64,000 bases of DNA from Sphingomonas sp. IC081 (GTDB taxonomy: Bacteria; Pseudomonadota; Alphaproteobacteria; Sphingomonadales; Sphingomonadaceae), in contig NZ_CP029762.1 in NCBI RefSeq assembly GCF_006874585.1, forward strand, positions 124,001 to 188,000, given 5' to 3'. Each line of letters opens with the position of its first letter. Position 1 is the first letter of the stretch. Positions 1-8,641 of the stretch are shown piece by piece. The notes under the pieces were generated by a model. It was not told where the DNA came from and did no database searches. It was given only the letters and a program-made list of their open reading frames with translations. A program made the translations under genes and the position numbers.

Positions 1-447
1 GAGCCAGCCGACCGAGATGAACAGCAGGCTGAGCGTGGCGAACGAGATCGTCGCCCCGCCGAATTCGAGGATGACGCGGGCGGCATAGATGTCGAACACG
101 CGGATGTTGCGGTGGTAGAGCAAGGACAAGTTGCTCCACAGCGCGCCGATGCAGCGCCCCGGCATGTTGCGCCAGAGCAGGACGCTGGAATAGCCGGTGA
201 GCGCGAAGGCGACGATCGGCAGGTCGCTGCCGTGGACCGACTTGGTGGCGGTCCACAGCGCGGTGACACCCAGCGTGAACATCATCGGTTCGACAAAAAG
301 CCAGAGAAACCCGATGTTGTGGCGCCCGTAACGGGTCAGCATCTCGCGGATCAGCAGGGCGCCGAGGACACGCCGCTGGATGCTGAGGCTCTGGCGCAGC
401 GAAGGGGGCGGCAGGGTGTGCGGGGCACTGTCGGTTGCGCGCGCCAT
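1..447 (-). CDS. Capsular polysaccharide ABC exporter permease, KpsM/CtrC type (partial)
   Basis: This is an inner-membrane permease of an ABC-2 polysaccharide exporter, which would move a lipid-linked capsule-type glycan across the inner membrane with a KpsT-type ATPase not seen here. The 149 visible residues start MARATDSAPHTL and contain the family segment LLIREMLTRYGRHNIGFLWL followed by hydrophobic helices. The C-terminal part runs off the window. The ATG at 447 overlaps the stop of the upstream kpsE-like gene (TGATG), so translation is probably coupled. Family assignment is firm; the exported polymer is unknown. Confidence 0.85.
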   Translation of the reverse strand, partial: MARATDSAPHTLPPPSLRQSLSIQRRVLGALLIREMLTRYGRHNIGFLWLFVEPMMFTLGVTALWTATKSVHGSDLPIVAFALTGYSSVLLWRNMPGRCIGALWSNLSLLYHRNIRVFDIYAARVILEFGGATISFATLSLLFISVGWL

Positions 448-1622
448 CAGTCGCGGTGCTCGCGAATGCCGACCAGCAGCGTCGACAGCACGCCCCAGGC
501 GATCAGGCCGAGCAGCAGGGCCGCGAAGATGCCGATCACGCGGCGCGGCTCCATGGCATAGTCCGGCGTGCTGGGATCGGCGATACGCTGCACATAGGCA
601 CGCTTGCGGCTGGCGTCGTTGCGCGCGTCCTGCAGCGAGGCGAGCGCGGTGGCAAGCTGCTTGCCGGCGATCTCGCTGTCGAGCTGCAGTTCCTGATAGC
701 GCGCGGCAGTGGCCGAGAGCGACTTGCGGCCGCCGGCGATGCCGCTGGTCTGCTGGTCGATCTCCGCCTGCAATGCGCGTTCCTGCGTGCGCAAGTAGGG
801 GATCTGCGAGGCCTCGGGGGTGTAGCTCTGCAACTGGCTGAGCTGGGTGCGCACCGAGAGCAGTTCGTCCTGCAACTTGGAGATCATCTGCAGGCGGACC
901 GCGGCTTCCTTTTCCGGGTCGATCACGCCCTCGTCGTTGCGATAGGCAGCCAGCGCGCGGGCGGCGCTGCGGGCGCGCTCCTGCGCCGCATCCGCTTCGG
1001 CCTTCGCGGCGGCGACTGCATCCGCCCGCGCGCGGTCCGACAGGCGGTTGACCAGTGCCTCGGAGCGTTCCAGCAAGCGTTCGTTGATCGCGTGCGCCTG
1101 CTTCGCATCGTAGGCCCGCACGGTGAGGTAGACCACTTGCGTGGTGGTCTCGTTCTCCACTTTGACGCGCTTCAGGTAGTATTCGTAGAAGTGCTCGCGG
1201 TCACGCTTGCCGCCGAAGCCGAACCGGTCGAGCCAGAAGATCGCGGGCGCGGTATAGGCGCGGGTCAGGAGGCCGTCGCTGTCCGCTTCCTGCAAGGCCA
1301 GGCGCGAGCCGAGGTATTCCTGCACGGCATTGCTCTCCTCGCTCGCCGCGCTGAGCCCGCTGCCGCCCAGCATGAGGCCGAGCGGGGACATGCTGCTTTT
1401 GTTGGCGCTGCGCACCACGAAGCGCGATTCCGAGATGTAGACGTCGCTGGCGAAGACGCCGAAATAGAGGATCGCCAGCAGCGTCGGGATCAGGACGGTG
1501 CACAGGAAGATCGGTTGGCCGAGTGTTTTCAGGCCGGACTGGAGGCGGGACAGCGCGGTATCCTTCATCGTCGAACGGGGGGGCAGGGGATCGTACGCGG
1601 TGTGCGAACTCAGGGTGTCCAT
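447..1622 (-). CDS. Capsule polysaccharide export inner-membrane protein, KpsE/BexC/CtrB family
   Basis: This 391-residue polysaccharide co-polymerase/export protein probably bridges the ABC permease to the outer-membrane channel. A transmembrane segment lies near residues 37-58 (FLCTVLIPTLLAILYFGVFA), followed by YISESRFVVRS typical of the KpsE family. A long coiled-coil-prone periplasmic region follows (about residues 170-330, rich in Ala/Glu/Arg/Gln). A second helix at the C-terminus (IFAALLLGLIAWGVLSTLL) closes the two-helix topology. A GGAG sequence precedes the ATG at 1622. It is coupled to the permease downstream and lies 7 nt after a glycosyltransferase gene. Confidence 0.85.
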   Translation of the reverse strand: MDTLSSHTAYDPLPPRSTMKDTALSRLQSGLKTLGQPIFLCTVLIPTLLAILYFGVFASDVYISESRFVVRSANKSSMSPLGLMLGGSGLSAASEESNAVQEYLGSRLALQEADSDGLLTRAYTAPAIFWLDRFGFGGKRDREHFYEYYLKRVKVENETTTQVVYLTVRAYDAKQAHAINERLLERSEALVNRLSDRARADAVAAAKAEADAAQERARSAARALAAYRNDEGVIDPEKEAAVRLQMISKLQDELLSVRTQLSQLQSYTPEASQIPYLRTQERALQAEIDQQTSGIAGGRKSLSATAARYQELQLDSEIAGKQLATALASLQDARNDASRKRAYVQRIADPSTPDYAMEPRRVIGIFAALLLGLIAWGVLSTLLVGIREHRD

Positions 1623-1629
1623 GCGTCTT

Positions 1630-2850
1630 TCACTCCGCGTGCGCGGGGGCGGTGCCTAGCGCGGAAAGCCAGGTCTCGACGCGGTCGAAATGGCTCTCCC
1701 ATGTCGGGGGGCGGAACCGCGCCATGGCGGCGTGCTGGCGGTCGTGCTCGGGGGTGCCGGGGGCAAAGCCGGCGATGGCGGTTTCCCAGTGCAGGCTGGC
1801 GTTCACCGGCAGGAGCGTGGGGATGCCCTGGCCGACTTCGTGGAAGCAGGGCAGGTCGCTGGCGATGACCGGCGTGCCCGCTTGCAAGGCCTCGACCATC
1901 GGCAGGCCGTACCCTTCGGCGAGCGTGGGCAGGAGCAGCGCGGTGGCCGCGGCCAGCAGGCGCGCGACCTCGTCGTCGCCGCAGCGTTCGAGCAGGGTCA
2001 CCCGTCCGTTCAGCGCCGGATGGCCAGCGAGGCGACGGCGCACCGGATCGGAGCCCGCGCCCCACTGGCCCGCGATCACCAGTTCGGGGGCGTGCTCGCC
2101 GAGCCTGTGCACGAGCATGCTCCAGACATCGAGCAGAAAGCCGTGGTTCTTGCGGCTTTCGATGGTGCCGAGGCACAGGAAGAACGGGCGGCGAAGAGCG
2201 CTATGGGGAGACGTGCTGGGGGAAGGCGCGCTGGAGGCAGGCGCGGCGAGGCGCTGTCCGGCGATGGGCGCCACCAGCACCGGCGGCACTTCCAGTCCTT
2301 CGAGGCGGGCAAAGTCCCGCAGGTCCCGCGCAACCGCCGCGGTGCTCACGACAATGCCCGTGCCGTGCCGCAGCGCCCCCAGGACCCGCCCCCGGTGGCG
2401 GCGGACGGCATGGGGGCGGCAATGGTCCGCGTGAGTCAGCGGGATCAGGTCGTGCAGCAGATAGGCGCTGCGCAGCCCGGCCGAGCGGGTCCAGCGCTGG
2501 TGGCTGGCAAGGTCGAAGTCGGTGTGGTTGACGTTGAGGTAGATCGTGCCGTGGGCGGGGCGCGGTGTCCGGCCCCAACCCCAACTCCAGCCCAGCGCGC
2601 GGGGCGCGAAGGCGGTCATGCGGCGGCGAAAACCGGCGTCGCTGCCCAGCAGGAGGTCGAACAGCTCGCGCGAATGGGGCCGGTCCAGCACCCGCACGAC
2701 GCCTCGGTGCTGGACGACGGCCTGCGCGCGCAGGGCAAAGCGTCGCAGGTAGGCCTGGCCGACGCGGTCGATCCCGGTCGGCAAGCGGCGCGACCAGCTG
2801 CGCGCGATCAGCCGCGTGACGTCGAGCAGCAGGGGGCGGTCCTCGGTCAT
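1630..2850 (-). CDS. Glycosyltransferase, family 4 (GT-B fold)
   Basis: This 406-residue cytosolic glycosyltransferase probably adds a sugar to the exported glycan. The N-terminus (LLLDVTRLIARSWSRRLPTG) and the C-terminal nucleotide-sugar half with LGTIESRKNH and EGYGLPMVEALQAGTPVIAS (the E-x7-E motif) are typical of GT4 enzymes. It sits 7 nt downstream of the cytidylyltransferase gene and 7 nt upstream of the kpsE-like gene in one leftward operon. Donor and acceptor sugars cannot be inferred. Confidence 0.85.
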   Translation of the reverse strand: MTEDRPLLLDVTRLIARSWSRRLPTGIDRVGQAYLRRFALRAQAVVQHRGVVRVLDRPHSRELFDLLLGSDAGFRRRMTAFAPRALGWSWGWGRTPRPAHGTIYLNVNHTDFDLASHQRWTRSAGLRSAYLLHDLIPLTHADHCRPHAVRRHRGRVLGALRHGTGIVVSTAAVARDLRDFARLEGLEVPPVLVAPIAGQRLAAPASSAPSPSTSPHSALRRPFFLCLGTIESRKNHGFLLDVWSMLVHRLGEHAPELVIAGQWGAGSDPVRRRLAGHPALNGRVTLLERCGDDEVARLLAAATALLLPTLAEGYGLPMVEALQAGTPVIASDLPCFHEVGQGIPTLLPVNASLHWETAIAGFAPGTPEHDRQHAAMARFRPPTWESHFDRVETWLSALGTAPAHAE

Positions 2851-2857
2851 CGCCGGA

Positions 2858-3700
2858 TCAGGCGCCTGCCTGCGAGGGAGCGGCCATTCCGGCTGTTGTC
2901 AGGCCGGCTGCGGCCATGGCGGGGCCGCGCGCGCCAGCCCTTGCGTAGATCCCGGGAAGTTCGCGCGCCACCATGCTTTCGGCAAGGGCGTGCATGGCGG
3001 CATCGTCGACGTCGATCCACCAGGCGGAGCCGATGTCCATGGTGGCGGCGCGGCCCCGGTCGGCCAGCACCTGCATGCCGTCCGACAGGCTGCCCGCCCG
3101 CCCGGCGGCGATCGCCGCGCCGATGGCTTCGGCCAGTTCCGGCGTCGCGAGGAAGGCGCCGCAATCGACGGCATCGTAGTCGGCGATCGTCTTGCCGATG
3201 CGGGCGATCCTGTCGTCCTGGCCGAGGCGCACCCAGGTGGCATCCTCGGGATCGACCATGGGGCTGTCGGTGCGGCGGTCGATCGCCAGCGTCACCCCGT
3301 GCTCGCGCCTGCCGGTCCGTGCCAGCCCGGCAAGGATCGGCGCGGAGAAGATGTGGTCGGCCATCATCAACAGGTAATCGCCTTCGATGGCAGCGGCGCC
3401 CGCCAGGACCGACCATCCGTTGGGACGCGACCAGTCCCCCACGCGGCGGACATCCAGCAGGACGCCCGCGCGCGCGGCGATGGCGGAAAGCGCGGCCTCG
3501 AGGCGGTCCGCTTCGTGGCCGGTCGCCACGACCACGCGTGCCACCCCGGCCGCAGCCGCCTGCCGCATGCCCAGTTCGATGAGCGGGATGCCGGCTACCG
3601 GCGTCAGCGGCTTGGAGGAACCCAGCTGGCGCAGCCTGCTGCCGTAACCGGCCGCGAGGATCAGCGCGTCCCTCGGGGGGCGGGGCGCGCCGAGGGTCAT
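2858..3700 (-). CDS. Sugar/inositol-phosphate nucleotidyltransferase, IPCT-like
   Basis: This 280-residue nucleotidyltransferase has the signature LILAAGYGSRL followed by SKPLTPVAGIPLIELGMRQA. Downstream are MADHIF, a DPEDATWVRLG segment, VDCGAFLATPEL and WWIDVDDA. These features resemble the cytidylyltransferase half of archaeal IPCT/DIPPS, which makes CDP-inositol from inositol-1-phosphate and CTP. The ATG at 3700 overlaps the stop of the inositol-1-phosphate synthase gene by 4 nt, which supports inositol phosphate as substrate. A sugar-1-phosphate or choline-phosphate substrate remains possible. The open frame extends upstream inside the neighbouring gene, but this start matches the conserved N-terminus. 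Confidence 0.75.
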   Translation of the reverse strand: MTLGAPRPPRDALILAAGYGSRLRQLGSSKPLTPVAGIPLIELGMRQAAAAGVARVVVATGHEADRLEAALSAIAARAGVLLDVRRVGDWSRPNGWSVLAGAAAIEGDYLLMMADHIFSAPILAGLARTGRREHGVTLAIDRRTDSPMVDPEDATWVRLGQDDRIARIGKTIADYDAVDCGAFLATPELAEAIGAAIAAGRAGSLSDGMQVLADRGRAATMDIGSAWWIDVDDAAMHALAESMVARELPGIYARAGARGPAMAAAGLTTAGMAAPSQAGA

Positions 3701-4797
3701 TCGGCGGCCCGCAGCTCTTCGTCGAGATAGCTGTCGAGCAGGCGCATCGCCGTCTCGTCGGCGAACTGCTGCGGCGGATGCTTGCAGAAGCTGGCCGAGG
3801 GGGCGATCAGCGCGCCGCTCTCGCCGCGTTCGAGCGCCAGCTTGCAGCAGCGGATCGCGTCCATCACGCAGGCCGCGGCATTCGGGCTGTCCTCGACCGA
3901 GAGGCGCAGTTCCAGGTGCATCGGCACGTCGCCCCACTGCACGCCTTCCATGCGCAGGAAGCAGATCTTGTTGTCCTTCTGCCAGGGAACGTATTCCGAC
4001 GGGCCGATAAGGATATTCTCGTCAGCAAGCCTATGCGCCAGCGCTGCCTGTACGGCTTCTGTCTTCGATTCCTTCTTGCTCGACAGGCGTTCTCTGTCGA
4101 GCATGTTCATGAAGTCGGTATTGCCGCCGGTATTGAGCTGGTACGTGCGCTCGGTGGTCACGCCCCGCGCGGTGAACAGGCTCGAAAGCGTACGGTGGAC
4201 GATGGTGGCGCCGACCTGGGCCTTGATGTCGTCGCCGACGATGGGCAGGCCGCGTTCGCGGAAGCGCGCTTCCCATACCGGGTCGCTGGCAATGAAGACG
4301 GGAATGCAGTTGACGACGCCGAGCCCGGCCTCGAGTGCGCATTCCATGTAGAATTCACTGGCCTTCTGCGAGCCGACCGGGAGGAAGTTGATCAGGATAT
4401 CGGCGCCCGAGGCGCGCAGCGCCGCGACGACGGCGGCCTGGTCGGGTTCCGCGGCGTCCGAGACGATGAAGCCGCGCGGCCCGGCCGTGGTCATGTGGCG
4501 CGCGACACCGTCCAGTGCCACGCCCTTCATGACCGTCACCCCGGTCGCGGGCACGTCCCGGTGGAACACGGTGGTGTTGTTCGGGGCCGCGAAGATGGCA
4601 TCGGCAAGGTCCAGGCCGACCTTGCGGGCATCGATGTCCACTGCCATGACGAACTCGACGTCCGCCGCGCCGTAGCCGCCGATGCGTTCATGGATCAGGC
4701 CGCTGCTCGATCCGGTGGCTGCATAATGGGCCACACCCTGAATCAGCGAACTGGCGCAATTGCCTACACCGATTACCGCGACCTTGATTGCTGTCAT
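3697..4797 (-). CDS. ino1: myo-inositol-1-phosphate synthase
   Basis: This 366-residue NAD-dependent enzyme converts glucose-6-phosphate to L-myo-inositol-1(3)-phosphate. It has the NAD motif VAVIGVGNCASSLIQG at the N-terminus. The catalytic-domain signatures VGDDIKAQVGATIVHR and YQLNTGGNTDFMNM, and the KESKTEAV segment, are of the archaeal/actinobacterial type. It is the first gene of a leftward operon with an IPCT-like enzyme, a glycosyltransferase and capsule-export genes. That arrangement implies inositol made for a phosphodiester-containing surface glycan or lipid. The ATG at 4797 faces a 495-nt regulatory gap. Confidence 0.92.
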   Translation of the reverse strand: MTAIKVAVIGVGNCASSLIQGVAHYAATGSSSGLIHERIGGYGAADVEFVMAVDIDARKVGLDLADAIFAAPNNTTVFHRDVPATGVTVMKGVALDGVARHMTTAGPRGFIVSDAAEPDQAAVVAALRASGADILINFLPVGSQKASEFYMECALEAGLGVVNCIPVFIASDPVWEARFRERGLPIVGDDIKAQVGATIVHRTLSSLFTARGVTTERTYQLNTGGNTDFMNMLDRERLSSKKESKTEAVQAALAHRLADENILIGPSEYVPWQKDNKICFLRMEGVQWGDVPMHLELRLSVEDSPNAAACVMDAIRCCKLALERGESGALIAPSASFCKHPPQQFADETAMRLLDSYLDEELRAAE

Positions 4798-5292
4798 TGC
4801 AGGCTTAACTCCAGATCATATCAATGTGAATTCTGTATGGGTTGACGTCTGATTCAAATTGGAATGGCAGATGTCTGAATAGTGCACGTAATTTTAGGGT
4901 CGTGATTCGCGAAGACGAGGGGGAAACGCCCCGGGCACCGCTCGCGATCGGCGTGATGGCCATCCAGAAGAGGCGCGATGAACATGCTTGCCGTTTCCTG
5001 CCGTGATCCTGCCCTGAGGGATGAGGGCGTCAGTTCACGTGCGTGTTTCGATAGTGTTTCATCGGTTCGTCTCTTGTCGGCCCGGATTAGGGTAATTGTC
5101 GGTATTGTGTTGCAATGCTTCCGGCGGGGTTTCGAGGGGATGACGGAGCCGTTGCCGGACAGCCTTGAATTTAATTTCCGGTGATGTTTTTGTGATGCGC
5201 TTGCTTGCAGCGGCCTGATCCTGCTGCCATCAAGGCGGCGAAATCGCTTCTCGCCGCGCTCTCGCGGTTGCCCTTCGAAGGCCCGGCGCTCC
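4798..5292. other. Divergent intergenic region, ino1 / glycosyltransferase
   Basis: This 495-nt gap separates two divergently transcribed genes and must hold promoters for both. It is more AT-rich than its neighbours. The short open frames in it lack recognisable similarity or good ribosome sites. No RNA gene, terminator or convincing operator was identified. Confidence 0.5.
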
Positions 5293-6423
5293 ATGACCAC
5301 CATCTGCATCGACTGCCGCTATATCGGCGCTCGCCCGAGCGGGATCGGCGAGGTCGTGCAAGGGCTGGTGGACTGGGTGCCCGTGCTTGCCCCCGACCTG
5401 CGCTTCCTGCTGCTGCGCAGCGCCCGGCGCAATACGCCGCTCAGTACCGCGCCGAACGTTGCCGAAGTGATCGTGCCCCATGCCGCGAACGGGCCGGCAA
5501 CGATGTGGTGGCTGCGCCATGTCGTCGACCTCAAGGGTGTCGATCTGTTCCATGCACCGGCCAACATCATGCCCGCGGGGCTTCCCGTGCCCTGTGTCGT
5601 GACCGTTCACGACGTGATGTGGCTGACCCACCCGTCATGGTGCCGCTCGGGTGTGCGGGGGCTGATCGACCGTGCGTTCTACCGGCACGGCATCCGCCGG
5701 GCGCTGCGGGACGCGGTGGCGGTGGCGACGGTCAGCGCCGCCAGCGCGGGCGCGATCGCGGCACTGGCGCCGTCAGCGGCGGCGCGCACGTCGGTCACCC
5801 TGTCGGGGGTTTCGCCGCGCTTTGCGCCGGTCGGCGGCATGGAGGGCAGGCTCGCCGCGCTGGGGCTGGCGGCGGGGCGGCGCCATGTCCTGACGGTTGG
5901 CCAATATGCGCCCTACAAGAACCACGACGGGGCGCTGCGGGCATTTGCGCAGGCGTTTGCAGGGCGTAGCGATGTCGATCTCGTGCTGGTCCAGCGCATG
6001 GGCCGGGGCGCCAGCGCGCTTCTGGCGTTGGCGGAGCAGCTGGGGGTCGGCGGGCGCGTGCAGGTGCTGGCGGGGGTGGCCTTCGAGGACCTGCTGGCGC
6101 TCTATTCCTCCGCCGCGGCGCTGCTGCACCCCTCGTTCTGCGAAGGTTTCGGCAATCCGCTGGCCGAGGCCATGGCCTGCGGCTGCCCGGTGGTGACCAG
6201 CGACGTCTCGGCGATGCCGGAAGTGACCGCGGGCGCGGCGCTGCTTGCCAGCCCGTACGATCCAGGCGCCATCGCCGCCCAGTTGCGGCGCGTCGTCGAC
6301 GATGCCGGGCTGGCCGGAGCCATGCGGCAACGCGGCCTGGCGCGGGCGCGCGAACTCAGCTGGCGGCGGTTTGCCGAAGCCAACCTTGCGGTCTACCGCC
6401 GGGTGCTGGGGGCCGGCGCATGA
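5293..6423 (+). CDS. Glycosyltransferase, family 4
   Basis: This 376-residue GT-B glycosyltransferase starts MTTICIDCRYIGARPSGIGE. Its C-terminal donor-binding half carries LTVGQYAPYKNHDGALRAF and the E-x7-E signature in EGFGNPLAEAMACGCPVVTS. It is transcribed rightward, away from the inositol/capsule operon. Its 3' end overlaps the convergent CDP-alcohol phosphotransferase gene by 31 nt. It likely acts in the same surface-glycan pathway; its exact linkage is unknown. Confidence 0.85.
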   Translation: MTTICIDCRYIGARPSGIGEVVQGLVDWVPVLAPDLRFLLLRSARRNTPLSTAPNVAEVIVPHAANGPATMWWLRHVVDLKGVDLFHAPANIMPAGLPVPCVVTVHDVMWLTHPSWCRSGVRGLIDRAFYRHGIRRALRDAVAVATVSAASAGAIAALAPSAAARTSVTLSGVSPRFAPVGGMEGRLAALGLAAGRRHVLTVGQYAPYKNHDGALRAFAQAFAGRSDVDLVLVQRMGRGASALLALAEQLGVGGRVQVLAGVAFEDLLALYSSAAALLHPSFCEGFGNPLAEAMACGCPVVTSDVSAMPEVTAGAALLASPYDPGAIAAQLRRVVDDAGLAGAMRQRGLARARELSWRRFAEANLAVYRRVLGAGA

Positions 6424-7307
6424 GCGAGGCCGAGCGAAACCGCGCGCTCGCCGCGCGCCGCGCGCAGGATCGATGCGAGCAGCAGCAGGTTGAGCGCGGC
6501 CGCTTCATAAAGGAAGTACCAGAGCGGCGAGCCCGCCAGCATCGAGAGCCCCAGCCCGATGGTCCGGTAATTGGCGCCCAGCAGCGGGCTCGGCGGCAGC
6601 AGGGCCTTGCTGGCGTCCCGTACCGCCTGCCGCACGCGGACCAGCGCCTGCGCGTCGTCGGCGGCCCCGGCAATCGCCGCATCGAGCGCCTCGCTCCTCG
6701 GCCCGGTGCGCTGGGCAAGTTTCAGGTAGGCGGCGCCGAGCCAGGATGCGCGCGGTCCGCGCTGGTCCTGCGTCTGGCGCAGCCATGGCACGCCGTATGC
6801 CCACCACTGGTATTGGCGGCGCCGGGTTTCGTACCAGTTCGCCTGGACCACGCGGCTCAGTCCCGCGCCGAGGGTCGGCAGCCAGGCAATCGCGCCGAGG
6901 CTCTGTTGCAGCTGGAAGCCGAGCAGCAGGTAGAGCACGATGTGGCTGGCATAGTCGCAGATGCCATCGACCAGTTCACCGGAGGGGCTGCTGCGGCCGG
7001 TCAGGCGCGCGAGATCGCCGTCGGTGCCGTCGAACACGTGCCAGCTCATGTGCAGGCAGAGGCCGGCCAGAGCCCCGACCGGCCAGGGCAGGCCGACATA
7101 GGCAAGCCCGGCCATGACGACGAGCAGCGCGCCCGCGACCGAGACCGCGTTGGGTGTCACCGGCGTTGCCGAGAGCTGCACCGCGAGCCGCCAGGCCAGC
7201 GGGTGGTAAAGCCGGTGGTTGAGCCCGTCCTGAAGCTCGCGCGGGCGGGCCGGAGGGCGCTGGCGCGAAGCGGGCGCTCCATGCGATTGGCGAAGATCTG
7301 CGCTCAT
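6393..7307 (-). CDS. CDP-alcohol phosphatidyltransferase family membrane protein
   Basis: This 304-residue membrane enzyme carries the complete CDP-alcohol phosphotransferase signature DG-x2-AR-x8-G-x3-D-x3-D, in the stretch from FDGTDGDLAR to GICDYASH (around residues 90-120). Several hydrophobic helices follow. Such enzymes transfer a phospho-alcohol from a CDP donor to an acceptor alcohol. Because inositol-phosphate synthase and an IPCT-like enzyme lie beside it, a CDP-inositol or phosphatidylinositol-type reaction is plausible, but the substrate is inferred. It is divergent from a second family member at 7442. Confidence 0.8.
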   Translation of the reverse strand: MSADLRQSHGAPASRQRPPARPRELQDGLNHRLYHPLAWRLAVQLSATPVTPNAVSVAGALLVVMAGLAYVGLPWPVGALAGLCLHMSWHVFDGTDGDLARLTGRSSPSGELVDGICDYASHIVLYLLLGFQLQQSLGAIAWLPTLGAGLSRVVQANWYETRRRQYQWWAYGVPWLRQTQDQRGPRASWLGAAYLKLAQRTGPRSEALDAAIAGAADDAQALVRVRQAVRDASKALLPPSPLLGANYRTIGLGLSMLAGSPLWYFLYEAAALNLLLLASILRAARGERAVSLGLAHAPAPSTRR

Positions 7308-7441
7308 CGTTCCTGTTCGTTGGTCGCCGCCTGCGGCTGGCCATATCCGGCGTTGCCTGTTCCGGCGGAGCCTGTTCCGCCGCCTTATACGGCGCTCCTG
7401 CCCGGCGCCAAGTGTTCCCCCGAAATCCGGAGTCCCTCATC

Positions 7442-8476
7442 GTGCAAAGCCTTGTGATCGCCTTCCCCTCCGCGCGGGCGGCGGCCTGTCTCGTGGCCGG
7501 CATTCCTGCCGCGGTCCGCGCGGCGGTCCAGGCGCTGGCCGGGGATCGTGGGGACGGCGCCGCGTGCATCTTTGTGACGCCCGAGCCATGGGAGCCGAGC
7601 GCCCATTGCCGGGCGCAATGGGCGCGGCTTGTGCCCGGGGCAGTGTGCCGCACCGCGCAGGAGGGCGGGCAGCCGCAAGGCGGTGCCCCGGTGCTCGACG
7701 GGGTGGCGCTGGTGCTTGCCGCCGCGCGCATCGACATGCCGGCGGCACCGCGCGGCGCCGCGCAGCCGCTCGCGGCCTTGCGGGCGGCGGGTGCGGCGCT
7801 GCTCGCCGCCACGGCAAAACCCGGCGACGGTATCGTGTCGCGCCATCTCAACCGCCCGGTATCGCAGGCCATCTCCCGCCAGCTCCTGAAAATCCCCGGG
7901 ATCACCCCGAACCATGCCAGTGTCGGCACGGCGCTGCTGGGGCTTGCGATGGCGGCATGCCTGCTGCTGGGCGGGGAGAGCGGGCTCATGGCCGGGGCGC
8001 TGCTGTTCCAGGCGGCCTCGATCTTCGACGGCGTCGATGGCGAGATCGCCCGCGCCACGTTCCAGACCTCGCCGCGAGGGGCGATGATCGACAGCCTGAT
8101 CGATGCGGCGACAAACCTTGCCTTCATCGGCGGCGTGACGGCCAATCTGGCATTGGCGGGGCATTCCGGCGCGGCGATGGCGGGCGCGGCGGGCCTCGTC
8201 ATGCTGGCGAGCGGGCTGGCCGCCATCGGCATGCGTTCGGCCCGGCAGGGCGGTGCCTTCACGTTCGATGCGGTCAAGCACCATGCCGCGCGCAAGCCCT
8301 CGCGGCTGATGCAATGGCTGACCTGGCTGACCATGCGCGACTTCTTTGCCGCCCTTGCCGCCGTGCTGATCCTGTGCGGTCTGGCGCCGCATGCCCTTGT
8401 CGGTTTTGCCGTCTGCACCGCCCTGTGGCTGGCCTATACGCTGACGGTGCTCGGCGCGACCCGGAAAGCGGCCTGA
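7442..8476 (+). CDS. CDP-alcohol phosphotransferase, DIPP-synthase-like
   Basis: This protein of about 344 residues has a poorly conserved N-terminal domain (about 1-125) and a membrane domain beginning GDGIVSRHLNRPVSQAIS and GITPNHASVGTALLGL. That arrangement resembles the DIPPS half of IPCT/DIPPS fusions. The catalytic signature D-x2-DG-x2-AR-x8-G-x3-D-x3-D is intact, from FDGVDGEIAR to MIDSLIDAATN. The N-terminal domain looks like an eroded nucleotidyltransferase, whose role may be taken by the separate enzyme at 2858-3700. The start chosen is the GTG at 7442, with GGAG 9 nt upstream; an earlier GTG at 7412 is possible. Confidence 0.75.
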   Translation: MQSLVIAFPSARAAACLVAGIPAAVRAAVQALAGDRGDGAACIFVTPEPWEPSAHCRAQWARLVPGAVCRTAQEGGQPQGGAPVLDGVALVLAAARIDMPAAPRGAAQPLAALRAAGAALLAATAKPGDGIVSRHLNRPVSQAISRQLLKIPGITPNHASVGTALLGLAMAACLLLGGESGLMAGALLFQAASIFDGVDGEIARATFQTSPRGAMIDSLIDAATNLAFIGGVTANLALAGHSGAAMAGAAGLVMLASGLAAIGMRSARQGGAFTFDAVKHHAARKPSRLMQWLTWLTMRDFFAALAAVLILCGLAPHALVGFAVCTALWLAYTLTVLGATRKAA

Positions 8477-8641
8477 TGCGGGGCGGCACCGTGCCGTGAA
8501 AATTCCGCACGTGCGGGCGCATTCGTCGCACCGGCAAAAAGCGCTGCGCACGGGTTGCAGGGCGCGGCGTGGCCCCCGATATGGGGCGCCCGCCTGCCGG
8601 CGCCGCAGCACGCTGCCGGCCGCGTGCAAAGGAGTTCACGA

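Noticed and set aside
435..1868. Long rightward open frame of 477 codons
   Set aside because: Antisense shadow of the kpsE-like gene in high-GC DNA; low-complexity Arg/Ala-rich translation without a domain.
5026..5056. TGAGGGATG followed 14 nt later by CGTGCG in the ino1 upstream region
   Set aside because: The -35-like part matches the ECF motif but the -10 CGTAT does not; no functional link with the copper genes.
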